Source of the DNA: an uncultured Granulosicoccaceae bacterium
GTDB lineage: Bacteria > Pseudomonadota > Gammaproteobacteria > Granulosicoccales > Granulosicoccaceae
Direction: 5' to 3'
Length of the DNA stretch: 61,042 nucleotides
Assembly: GCA_937957915.1 (NCBI GenBank)
Contig: CALGNZ010000147.1
Coordinates: 1 to 61,042 of the forward strand
The position numbers were made by a program, and so were the translations under genes. The number at the start of each line of letters is the position of its first letter. Position 1 is the stretch's first letter. Under the pieces are notes generated by a model. It had not been told where the DNA came from and searched no databases. It was given only the letters and a program-made list of their open reading frames with translations. This document shows positions 25,945 through 34,140 of the stretch, piece after piece.

Positions 25945-27753
25945 TTGAGCAAGTCTGCCACGGCGCGCGCCGATTCATTCGCGGTCTACCGCCGTTTGAT
26001 TACCTACGTAAAACCACACTCACGTCTGCTGGCTATGGCAGTGGTCGCCATGGTGGTGTATGCGGCATCAAGCACCGGCTTTGCTGCATTAATGCAGCCA
26101 ATGCTCGATGGCAGCTTCGTAGAGCGCGATTCTGATTCTATTATGTTCGTCCCGATCATGATCGTCTTCGTGTTTTTGTGCCGTGGTGTTGCAGGTTTTG
26201 TATCGACTTACCTGATGGCGTCGATTGGCTGGTCAGTGGTCACTCATATTCGACGTCAGTTGTTCGACAAGTACCTTGCCATGCCCACCGCAAGATACGA
26301 TACAACCTCAACCGGTGACCTGATCTCCAGAGTCACGTTCAACGTCCGAAACATCGCAACTGTTGCGGCTGAGTGTTTGACCATTCTGGTACGTGACTCA
26401 TTAACCATCATCGGCCTGTTGTGTTTAATGGTGTATCACAGCTGGAAACTGTCACTCGGCTTTTTGATTCTGGGACCAGTGGTGGCGACGATCATTTATC
26501 TGGTCAGTGGTCGCTTCCGTCGTATTAGCCGCGGCATTCAGGAGTCGATGGGGGAAGTTGCCAGCGTAATCGAGGAAGCCGTCGAAGGTCAGCGGCTGGT
26601 CAAGGTATTCGGTGGTCAGCGTTACGAGCAAGATCAATTCGAAAAGGTCAACCAGCGCAACAGAAGTCAAAATCTTAAGCATACGATCACCAGTGCGGCA
26701 AGCTCACCGGCGATTCAGTTTCTGGTAGCAATCGCGTTAGCACTCATTGTGTATTTGTCTTCATCAGGCGTGCTGGTGGGGCAGATTACCGTGGGTGTTT
26801 TTATGTCGTTTATTACGGCGATGATGATGTTGTTTGCGCCGCTTAAGCAACTCACTATGGTCAATGCGAAAATTCAGGCTGGTATTGCAGCCGGAGAGAG
26901 CGTGTTTGAAATTCTTGACGCTGATTCTGAACTGGATAAAGGCACCAAAACCCTGCAAAGTGATGCCATAGGTTTTCAGTTTCAGCAGGTGAATTTTTCC
27001 TACCGCGATGACAAACCCGTATTGCGCGATATCAGTATCGACGTAAATGTTGGCGAGACAGTAGCGCTGGTGGGTGGATCGGGTAGTGGCAAATCTACGA
27101 TCGCTAATTTGCTGCCGCGGCTGTATGACATTAGCGATGGCAGCATACTGATAAATGGCACGGATATTCGCGACTACACACTGCATAGTTTGCGTGCACA
27201 TATCTCCTATGTTGGCCAGGATGTGGTGTTGTTTAACGACACTGTGTTGGCAAACATTGCCTATGGGCAAATGCATGGCATGTCTCGAGAGCGCGTTGTC
27301 GAAGCCTGCCGCAAAGCGCATGCTCATGGTTTTATAGAGTCCCTCGGAGAAGGCTATGACACGGTCGTCGGTGAGAATGGCGTTATGCTGTCCGGCGGGC
27401 AGCGGCAGAGACTGGCCATAGCACGTGCGATCTTAAAAGATGCACCGTTGCTAATACTCGACGAGGCAACCTCTGCGCTGGACACTGAGTCTGAGCGAGC
27501 AGTACAAAGCGGTTTATCGGCTTTGATGAAAGATCGAACGACTCTTGTGATTGCACACCGGCTAAGCACGATTGAAAACGCCGATAGAATCCATGTGATG
27601 GATGAAGGCAGCATTGTCGAAACGGGCACACATTCACAGTTAATAGATAACAACGGTTACTACGCATTCCTGCACAGTGGGCACAGCAATTTAGTCAGGA
27701 CTGAAGAAAGCAGCTCGACTGATGGTGATAGTCGAAAACCGCTGGCAATGTAG
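25945..27753 (+). CDS. msbA: Lipid A export ABC transporter (MsbA)
   Basis: A half-transporter of about 602 residues that flips lipid A-core across the inner membrane. Six membrane helices fill the first ~320 residues. The ATPase domain has Walker A VGGSGSGKST near 375, signature LSGGQRQRLAIARAI and Walker B LLILDEATSALD near 503, with the MsbA-like VGQDVVLFNDTVLANIAYG. I take the TTG at 25945 (SD GGAATA) as the start; a TTG at 25912 in the same frame is the alternative, and no ATG precedes the first helix. The stop overlaps the GTG start of lpxK by one base, so the two are coupled. Confidence 0.9.
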   Translation: MSKSATARADSFAVYRRLITYVKPHSRLLAMAVVAMVVYAASSTGFAALMQPMLDGSFVERDSDSIMFVPIMIVFVFLCRGVAGFVSTYLMASIGWSVVTHIRRQLFDKYLAMPTARYDTTSTGDLISRVTFNVRNIATVAAECLTILVRDSLTIIGLLCLMVYHSWKLSLGFLILGPVVATIIYLVSGRFRRISRGIQESMGEVASVIEEAVEGQRLVKVFGGQRYEQDQFEKVNQRNRSQNLKHTITSAASSPAIQFLVAIALALIVYLSSSGVLVGQITVGVFMSFITAMMMLFAPLKQLTMVNAKIQAGIAAGESVFEILDADSELDKGTKTLQSDAIGFQFQQVNFSYRDDKPVLRDISIDVNVGETVALVGGSGSGKSTIANLLPRLYDISDGSILINGTDIRDYTLHSLRAHISYVGQDVVLFNDTVLANIAYGQMHGMSRERVVEACRKAHAHGFIESLGEGYDTVVGENGVMLSGGQRQRLAIARAILKDAPLLILDEATSALDTESERAVQSGLSALMKDRTTLVIAHRLSTIENADRIHVMDEGSIVETGTHSQLIDNNGYYAFLHSGHSNLVRTEESSSTDGDSRKPLAM

Positions 27754-28856
27754 TGAACTTACGTGCTCCGGGTTACTGGCAAAGCCGACGAGGAATTGCA
27801 CTGCTGCTGTATCCGCTCTCGCTGTTGTTCAGATTGCTGGTGTGGCTGCGACGTCTTGGCTTTCGCTACGGATTAAAGCAGGTTGCTACTGCTTCGGCTC
27901 CGGTTATTGTTGTCGGTAATTTGAGCGTTGGCGGCGCCGGTAAAACGCCGTTGGTCATCGCTCTGGTGGAACACCTTCAAACCAGCGGCTGGCGACCGGC
28001 AATAGTGAGCAGAGGTTATGGTGGCAGCGAGGCCGCACCAACTCTGGTTGATAACGCTTCAGCCCATTCTGTCGTTGGAGACGAGGCATTGATGCTGGCT
28101 CGCCGTACCGGTGTACCGGTGGCAGTTTGTGCAAAGCGTGCTGATGCGGCAGCGTTGCTTACGGCTGATTCCGGCTGCAATGTTATCGTCAGCGATGACG
28201 GTCTGCAGCATTATGCACTTGCCCGGCAACTGGAAATTTGTGTTATTGATGCGACGGCGGGTCTGGGCAACGGGTGGTGCCTGCCCGCCGGACCGTTGCG
28301 TGAGCCGCCATCCCGGTTGCGCGAAGTTGATCTGATCGTATACAGCGGTGTGGCAGGCAATTCAGATAGGCGTAAAACTGTGCGCGATAGCATCGCGCAA
28401 TGGCTTGCGCAGTCGGCGCCTGTCGCCTCGACCACGGGCGCCTCGACCACGGCCACATCAGCCACGGTTGTAAAGCCAGACCAATATACCTACAAGCTGC
28501 GGGTGGAAGAAGTAGCCAATCTGCGAGAGCCATCTTTATGCAGAAACCTGGCAGATTTTTCCGGCGGGCGGGTGCATGCGGTTGCCGGCATTGGTCAGCC
28601 CGACAAGTTCTTCCGGCAACTGAGGGCTGCAGGTCTGAATATCATCGAGCATGCATTTGCTGATCATCACCTGTTTCAGGAATCTGATCTAACATTTGGC
28701 GACGGGCTGGATGTTCTGATGACCGAGAAGGACAGCGTTAAATGCGAAGCCTGGGCGCCGCGAAATTTCTGGTCGGTTAAGGTTGTGGCTGAACTGGACA
28801 GTGGCATTGTGGATGCAGTACTGGAACGACTAACGACAGCGTGTGCAACACAGTAG
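27753..28856 (+). CDS. lpxK: Tetraacyldisaccharide 4'-kinase
   Basis: Phosphorylates the lipid A precursor at the 4' position at the inner membrane. A 367-residue protein with an N-terminal hydrophobic helix, then the P-loop VVGNLSVGGAGKTPL near residues 53-67. IVSRGYGG, VGDEALMLARRTGVPVAV, CNVIVSDDGLQHY and the late TEKDSVKC complete the family pattern. The GTG start at 27753 overlaps the msbA stop. A small Ala/Thr-rich insertion (SVASTTGASTTATSAT-like) lies near residue 225-240, probably a loop. Confidence 0.95.
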   Translation: MNLRAPGYWQSRRGIALLLYPLSLLFRLLVWLRRLGFRYGLKQVATASAPVIVVGNLSVGGAGKTPLVIALVEHLQTSGWRPAIVSRGYGGSEAAPTLVDNASAHSVVGDEALMLARRTGVPVAVCAKRADAAALLTADSGCNVIVSDDGLQHYALARQLEICVIDATAGLGNGWCLPAGPLREPPSRLREVDLIVYSGVAGNSDRRKTVRDSIAQWLAQSAPVASTTGASTTATSATVVKPDQYTYKLRVEEVANLREPSLCRNLADFSGGRVHAVAGIGQPDKFFRQLRAAGLNIIEHAFADHHLFQESDLTFGDGLDVLMTEKDSVKCEAWAPRNFWSVKVVAELDSGIVDAVLERLTTACATQ

Positions 28857-28872
28857 CGGAGAAAGTTGACTA

Positions 28873-29646
28873 GTGAATACGGACAGAAGCGACCAGTTTA
28901 AATTTAGCATCGTGATTCCTGCCAGGTACGCCTCTAGTCGTTTTCCGGGTAAGCCTTTGGCATTGATTGACGGGGTTCCGATGGTTGTGCGAGTGCAGCA
29001 GCGATGTCTGACTTGCGGGGCACAAAGTGTCATTGTTGCCACCGATGATGAACGCATCAGGGATGTCTGTCTGCAGCACGGGGCGACAGTAGTAATGACG
29101 CGCTCTGATCATATCAACGGTACAGACCGTCTGGCTGAAGTTGCAGTGAACATGCAATGGGACGACAGCGAGATCGTCGTTAACGTGCAGGGCGATGAGC
29201 CGTTGATTCCCGTAGCGATTGTGCGCCAGGTTGGTGAAAACCTCTCTGCCATACCGGAGGCATCTATTGCCACGCTGGCAACGCCGATCGACAGTGCGCA
29301 GGAGTTTTCAGACCCGACTGCGGTTAAGGTTGTTTTTGATCATCGTGGTCTGGCGCTTTATTTTAGTCGCTCCCCAATTCCGTTTGATCGGGACGGTAGT
29401 GCCAATCAAACACTCGGCTACCGACACATCGGATTGTATGCGTATCGTGCGGGGTTTCTGCGGCGCTACTCTGATATGCAACCTTGCACGATCGAGTCGG
29501 TTGAGATGCTCGAACAACTGCGTGCGCTCTACAATGGTGAGCGTATTCATGTGGCGGTAGCGAAAGAAACCCCGGGAATGGGCGTTGATACACCTGAGCA
29601 ACTGGCACTTGTTGAGCGCTTGATTCAATCCGGTGAAGCATCATGA
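28873..29646 (+). CDS. kdsB: 3-deoxy-manno-octulosonate cytidylyltransferase
   Basis: Activates Kdo as CMP-Kdo for the lipopolysaccharide inner core. The 257-residue sequence has IPARYASSRFPGKPL near residue 14-28, IVATDDERI, TRSDHINGTDRLAEV and VVNVQGDEPLIP, all standard for KdsB. The start is the GTG at 28873. The stop overlaps the next gene's ATG by four bases (ATGA), so the NUDIX gene is translated with it. Confidence 0.96.
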   Translation: MNTDRSDQFKFSIVIPARYASSRFPGKPLALIDGVPMVVRVQQRCLTCGAQSVIVATDDERIRDVCLQHGATVVMTRSDHINGTDRLAEVAVNMQWDDSEIVVNVQGDEPLIPVAIVRQVGENLSAIPEASIATLATPIDSAQEFSDPTAVKVVFDHRGLALYFSRSPIPFDRDGSANQTLGYRHIGLYAYRAGFLRRYSDMQPCTIESVEMLEQLRALYNGERIHVAVAKETPGMGVDTPEQLALVERLIQSGEAS

Positions 29647-30236
29647 CCCTGAAGTGGAACGTTGTTGAGGAACGTACCGGCTTTGCAGGTTTCTTTCGGC
29701 TCGTCGTGTATCGGTTAAAGCACGAGCTTTTCACGGGTGGATGGAGCGAGACCCTCAACAGAGAAGTGCTGCAGCGTGGTTGTGCCGCGGCAGTTATTCC
29801 CTACGACATGAGCTCTGATTCAACACTGCTTATCGAGCAATTCAGGGCCGGGGCGATGCACAACGAGCGCGGGCCGTGGCTGCACGAATGCATTGCCGGC
29901 ATTGTCGATGACGGCGAGGCAGCCGAAGATGTGGTGCGTCGCGAGGCGATGGAAGAGGCCGGACTGGAGCTTAACGAGGTTCATTATCTGACAACCTACT
30001 ATCCGACTCCCGGTGGTAGTTCTGAAACGATTGCGTTGTATTGGGCACCCTGCGATCTGACTAACGCCGGTGGGTATTTTGGTCTGGCATCGGAAGGTGA
30101 GGATATTCGAGCCAGTGTGGTACCAATGGATAAGGCAATGGCCATGCTAGACACGGGAGAGATCAACAATTCTGTGACGATGATACTGTTATTGTGGTTT
30201 TATCGACACCAGAATTCCTTAAAAAAACGCTCGTAA
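29643..30236 (+). CDS. nudF: NUDIX hydrolase, ADP-ribose pyrophosphatase type
   Basis: A 197-residue NUDIX protein. The Nudix box runs from Gly86 to Gly107: G86-x5-E92-x7-R100-E101-xx-E104-E105-x-G107, complete. SETLNREVLQRGCAAAVIPY and LLIEQFRAGAMHNERGPWLHE match the ADP-ribose pyrophosphatase (NudF) subfamily. Substrate is inferred from this resemblance. It shares an ATGA junction with kdsB. Confidence 0.85.
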   Translation: MTLKWNVVEERTGFAGFFRLVVYRLKHELFTGGWSETLNREVLQRGCAAAVIPYDMSSDSTLLIEQFRAGAMHNERGPWLHECIAGIVDDGEAAEDVVRREAMEEAGLELNEVHYLTTYYPTPGGSSETIALYWAPCDLTNAGGYFGLASEGEDIRASVVPMDKAMAMLDTGEINNSVTMILLLWFYRHQNSLKKRS

Positions 30237-30395
30237 ACCACAGACTTACCGGCAATTCTTTGGCACATAGACCTGCGTCACAGCTCTTTAACATTTAATT
30301 TGCCCGGCCATACGCCGCTAGCTTGTTGACAATAATAAGCAGAAGCCGATCAACGTCAGTCGATTGGCAATTAGCGGTGAGCGGAGCAAGGTCAA

Positions 30396-33341
30396 ATGTC
30401 AGACACTGTAGATCTGATGGTCGTTGGTATGTCGGAAGCATTATCAGCCGAAGAGCTGTCCGAACGACTGGTAAAAGAATTCAAGCAACCTGCTGATGCA
30501 TTTGATGCGTTAGTGACGGCCGCCATTGGTGCTGGTCCTGCCTATGCTGCACAATCGAATGTAGAACTTGCGGTTGCATTGGAGGGCAAAGAGAAGCTCG
30601 AATCGCTGGGGGTTGTGTGCAGTATCCCCGGAGTGGACGAGCAACCGGCTGCTAATCAAGAGCACGCAGAACAAACGGCAAGTGAACTCACCGCAGAAAG
30701 TGACGAGCCCGCCGACGAGGAAGCGTCTGGCGCCGACAGCGATGATGCTATTGAACTCTCTGATTTTGCCGATGCGGAGTTTGATGTTTCCGGCTCTGAC
30801 GAAGATGACCTTATGTCATCCTTTGACAGTGAATCCAACGATGATGATCAGCAAGCAAGTGATAATGCGACATCTGAGTCCGTTGTTGATATCTCTGGTG
30901 ATAGCGAAGAGATCGGGTTTGATTTTGCTGATGAGCTTGAGGCGCTTGGCGCCGACGACGTTAGCTGCGCGCCAGCAGTGGCAGCAGAAGAGTCGCCCGA
31001 CTCGGCAGCGGAACAACTGGAGTTCGGCGATGCGCTGGATGATCTGCAGGCACTGAGTGATAGCGTTGAATCTGACGCCGCGGTTGTTGCAGATGCGGTA
31101 CAGCTGGATGGAGAAGTTACGAGCCTGGAGCTCGATGTCGACCCCGTTGCGACTGACGACAGTGTAATCGACGACAGCAGTGCTGTAGAAAACAAGTCCG
31201 TCGAGCCGGACATATCAGATATCGCGCTTAGTGATGATGACAACACACCGTTGACCAAGCCGCGAATGAGTTCAAACACAGAACTGGATGACGGTGGTCT
31301 GTCATTGGCATCTGACGATCAAATAGCACCGATCAAGGCTGCTGCCACTGATGTACCGGAGGCGCTGGCGAATCGATCTTCTAACGGCGCGGCTGAAGAG
31401 TTGAGTCTGTCGCTTGATGATTCAGATTCCAGTGCTAGCGAAGTTAAAAAAAGCGCCACTCAAAGCCCGCTGCAAAAATCTGATAGTGTTGATCTGGAAT
31501 CGGCAGGTGAGCTGGCTGACCTGGTAGTTGAACCGAGCGTTGAAGTTCAGTCGCCTGCCGACGACGCAGCAGTGGCAAGTGAATTGGACGATACCCGTTT
31601 ACCTGATGATCCCGATGTGGCAGTGGACGCTTCGATAGCAGAGGAACCTGAGCTTGATGAGTCAGCTGAACAGCTGAATATCGGCGATCTGTCGGATACT
31701 GCCGGTACCGCAGATTTGCAACAAATACTCGACACGATTGAACAAGATGCGGTACCTGAATCAATTGCAGATGAAGCTACTGACTCGGCACCGGACACGC
31801 TGACAGCAAAACCTGCTGAGAGCGAATCACCTGCTGCGCCGGCCGATTCAGATGGGGCTTCGATTGAGGCGTCGCAACACTCAATTGCACCTTCCGCGGC
31901 TGCAGAGTCAGGCAAGGCCTCGGCACCAAAGAGTATTGCAGAGGAGCTTATTGAATCTCTTGGCGGTAGTGATGCTGCAGCGACTCCGGCCCCTGCTGCC
32001 GAGTCGGTAATACCTGCTGCCGAGTCAGCAGTTTTTAGTGGGAATGATGAGCAGGAGCAGTTGCGAAAAAGTCGAGAACAGGTCGCGGCTCTGCAGGGCA
32101 AAATCGACGAAGACCTGGAAGAGGAAGAGCAGGTCTATCAGGAATTTGAGCAGATCGCCAAAAAACGCACAGTCGCAAAGGTTGCTGCGGGCGTTGCTAC
32201 TGCGGCTGTGGTTGCGGCAATCGGCGGCGGGGTCTTTTTCTCGGGCATTCTGACTCCGGCTCCCGAGCCCGCTGTACAGATTGAGGCTGCAGCGGCCCAG
32301 CCACAGGCAGATCGAGAGCAGGAATCTCTGAATGCGGCGATTGAACGGTCGGCGACGTTAATCAATCCGGAAAACCTTACTACGGAAGAGCTGCTGGTGA
32401 CTCTGGCCAAGGGCAGTGCACAGGATTCACTCGGTGACCTGCGTCGCTATATTTTAGGCGGTTCCTCACGAACGACCGATAATACCGATAGCGATGAGAA
32501 CAAGCCCAGGGCTGGCGCTGCAATTCCTGCAGACAGTAACTCGATGAAGTTACTTAAAAACCGCGTACCGCATAGCGGAGACAAATACTTTGACGAGTGG
32601 TCACGGCGGGAAATAGATTTACGCTTGTATATCGAGCTGGTTGATCGCCTCATTGATGCGGGAGATATTATTGCAGCAACCGAGTTGTGCAATCGCACAA
32701 AAGATAATCTCTTCGCTGTAATGGGTAAGCAAAGTATCGCCAGGGCTTACAAGAGAGAGGGCAATCGCGCCGAAGCATTAGCGTTGCTTGAAAAGGCAGC
32801 TCGCAACACTTACTCGATTGCGTCTCCTGCGGAGCGCGTAGTGGCGATGGCTGATTACGCCTACTCGGAGTATGTAATTGGACAGCGTGAAGATGCACTC
32901 GACTCTTACCTGAGCGTGTCGATTCTCGCTGCCAGTCTCAATCGTTCGGAATATAAAACGATTGGTCACACCGCGGTCTCTGATTACCTGATGCGCGCTG
33001 GATTGGAAGCGGAGGCGCGAAAGCAGCTGGATCGGTCTATCGGAGCAGCGCTCGAGTTGCCATCCAATAGTGCTGCGAGAGATCTGGCGCTCAGACACAT
33101 AGCATTAACAGAAGCCAGTATGGGTTTGTTTGAGGAGGCGATAAAGCACACTGATCAGATTATAGATCCGTTTGCTTCGGTGTCTGCTTATCATGGTATC
33201 GCGTTGGAGTATGAATCGAATAAAGACTACGCGATGGCGACTGAAGTGATACAAAAGGCGTTTGATGCGAGCTCTGTGATCGAGGATAAGGAAAAACGCC
33301 GACAGCTGCTTTCGAAAATACAACTGGCCAATGCTGACTAG
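30396..33341 (+). CDS. Acidic membrane protein with C-terminal TPR-like repeats
   Basis: A 981-residue protein not recognised as a named family. The first ~75 residues form a compact folded domain (VDLMVVGMSEALSAEELSER ... LESLGVVCSIPG). Residues ~90-560 are very acidic and Ser/Ala/Asp/Glu-rich, low in complexity and probably disordered. A short coiled coil (EEEEQVYQEFEQIAKKR) leads to one transmembrane helix near 595-618 (AAGVATAAVVAAIGGGVFF), preceded by KKRTVAK, which places the N-terminal half in the cytoplasm. The last ~270 residues are helical TPR-like repeats (EGNRAEALALLEKAA; GQREDALDSYLSVS; AGLEAEARKQLDRSI). An AAGG SD precedes the start. It recalls FimV in style (acidic, one helix, TPR) but has no LysM and the domain order differs. 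Confidence 0.75.
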   Translation: MSDTVDLMVVGMSEALSAEELSERLVKEFKQPADAFDALVTAAIGAGPAYAAQSNVELAVALEGKEKLESLGVVCSIPGVDEQPAANQEHAEQTASELTAESDEPADEEASGADSDDAIELSDFADAEFDVSGSDEDDLMSSFDSESNDDDQQASDNATSESVVDISGDSEEIGFDFADELEALGADDVSCAPAVAAEESPDSAAEQLEFGDALDDLQALSDSVESDAAVVADAVQLDGEVTSLELDVDPVATDDSVIDDSSAVENKSVEPDISDIALSDDDNTPLTKPRMSSNTELDDGGLSLASDDQIAPIKAAATDVPEALANRSSNGAAEELSLSLDDSDSSASEVKKSATQSPLQKSDSVDLESAGELADLVVEPSVEVQSPADDAAVASELDDTRLPDDPDVAVDASIAEEPELDESAEQLNIGDLSDTAGTADLQQILDTIEQDAVPESIADEATDSAPDTLTAKPAESESPAAPADSDGASIEASQHSIAPSAAAESGKASAPKSIAEELIESLGGSDAAATPAPAAESVIPAAESAVFSGNDEQEQLRKSREQVAALQGKIDEDLEEEEQVYQEFEQIAKKRTVAKVAAGVATAAVVAAIGGGVFFSGILTPAPEPAVQIEAAAAQPQADREQESLNAAIERSATLINPENLTTEELLVTLAKGSAQDSLGDLRRYILGGSSRTTDNTDSDENKPRAGAAIPADSNSMKLLKNRVPHSGDKYFDEWSRREIDLRLYIELVDRLIDAGDIIAATELCNRTKDNLFAVMGKQSIARAYKREGNRAEALALLEKAARNTYSIASPAERVVAMADYAYSEYVIGQREDALDSYLSVSILAASLNRSEYKTIGHTAVSDYLMRAGLEAEARKQLDRSIGAALELPSNSAARDLALRHIALTEASMGLFEEAIKHTDQIIDPFASVSAYHGIALEYESNKDYAMATEVIQKAFDASSVIEDKEKRRQLLSKIQLANAD

Positions 33342-33405
33342 TTAGTGCTGGCGAGTAATATTGCAACAAGAATATAACAATAAGACTAATAAAAAGGGAA
33401 TAGCA

Positions 33406-34110
33406 ATGAGGGATCGTGTAGTGGTACCGTTCTTTTTCGGGCTTTCGGTTTTTCTGACTGCATGTTCGGGCACCAGCGACATGGCGCCACCAGCGACGGG
33501 TGCGGCACAGCCAGCTGCACCGTCGAGTGCTGCTGAGCAAACAGCAACACCGGTGAGCGTAGATCAAACAGGCGGTAACACCGATGCGGAAAACGCGGGC
33601 ACGGAAAACACGGGTGCGGAAAACAGCACTGCTGTCAATCAACAGCTCGTCGACAATGCGTCATCTGTATCGTGTACTGCCAGTAATACCGATGAGTTCA
33701 GGGAAACAATGCTCGCGGTTATACGCGCAGCGCGCTCGGCTTATAGAATGTGTGGAGAAAGCGGTCATGAAGCCACCGGTACGGTAACCTGGAATCCGTT
33801 GCTTGCACAGGCTGCGCTGAATCATGTACAAGACATGGCCTATGTAAACTTCTTCAGTCACGAGGGTTCGGACGGGCTGAGTGTGTCTAATCGCGCCGAC
33901 AATGTGGGTTATAACTGGCGTGCTATTGGCGAAAATATCGCCGCCGGGCAGCTGGAAATAGAAGAGGTGCATCAGGGGTGGCTCGATAGCCCCGGACACT
34001 GCCGCAATATTATGAATCCATTGTTTACCGAGGTTGGTGCGGCTTGTGTACCTGGCACTGATACAGACTATGGAACTTACTGGGCTGTTGTGTTTGGTGA
34101 CAAACTATAG
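33406..34110 (+). CDS. CAP/SCP-domain lipoprotein
   Basis: A secreted CAP (cysteine-rich secretory, SCP) domain protein of 234 residues. The N-terminus FFGLSVFLTACSG has a lipobox with Cys near residue 19. A Pro/Ala/Thr and Asn/Glu-rich linker with three near-identical ENxGxEN units follows (ENAGTENTGAEN). The CAP fold starts near residue 100: NHVQDMAYVNFFSHEGSDG, then GENIAAGQ, HQGWLDSPGHCRNIMNP and YWAVVFGDKL, so both conserved His and the Glu-containing motif are present. I chose the ATG at 33406 because AAGGGAA sits eight bases upstream; the open frame before it has no signal sequence. Bacterial CAP proteins are poorly understood. Confidence 0.85.
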   Translation: MRDRVVVPFFFGLSVFLTACSGTSDMAPPATGAAQPAAPSSAAEQTATPVSVDQTGGNTDAENAGTENTGAENSTAVNQQLVDNASSVSCTASNTDEFRETMLAVIRAARSAYRMCGESGHEATGTVTWNPLLAQAALNHVQDMAYVNFFSHEGSDGLSVSNRADNVGYNWRAIGENIAAGQLEIEEVHQGWLDSPGHCRNIMNPLFTEVGAACVPGTDTDYGTYWAVVFGDKL

Positions 34111-34140
34111 CTAAGCTCCCGGTGCTGGTGGCAACTACAG

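Noticed and set aside
31547..32101. Antisense frame of 184 codons in the acidic gene
   Set aside because: Ser/Ala-rich complement of the low-complexity acidic region.
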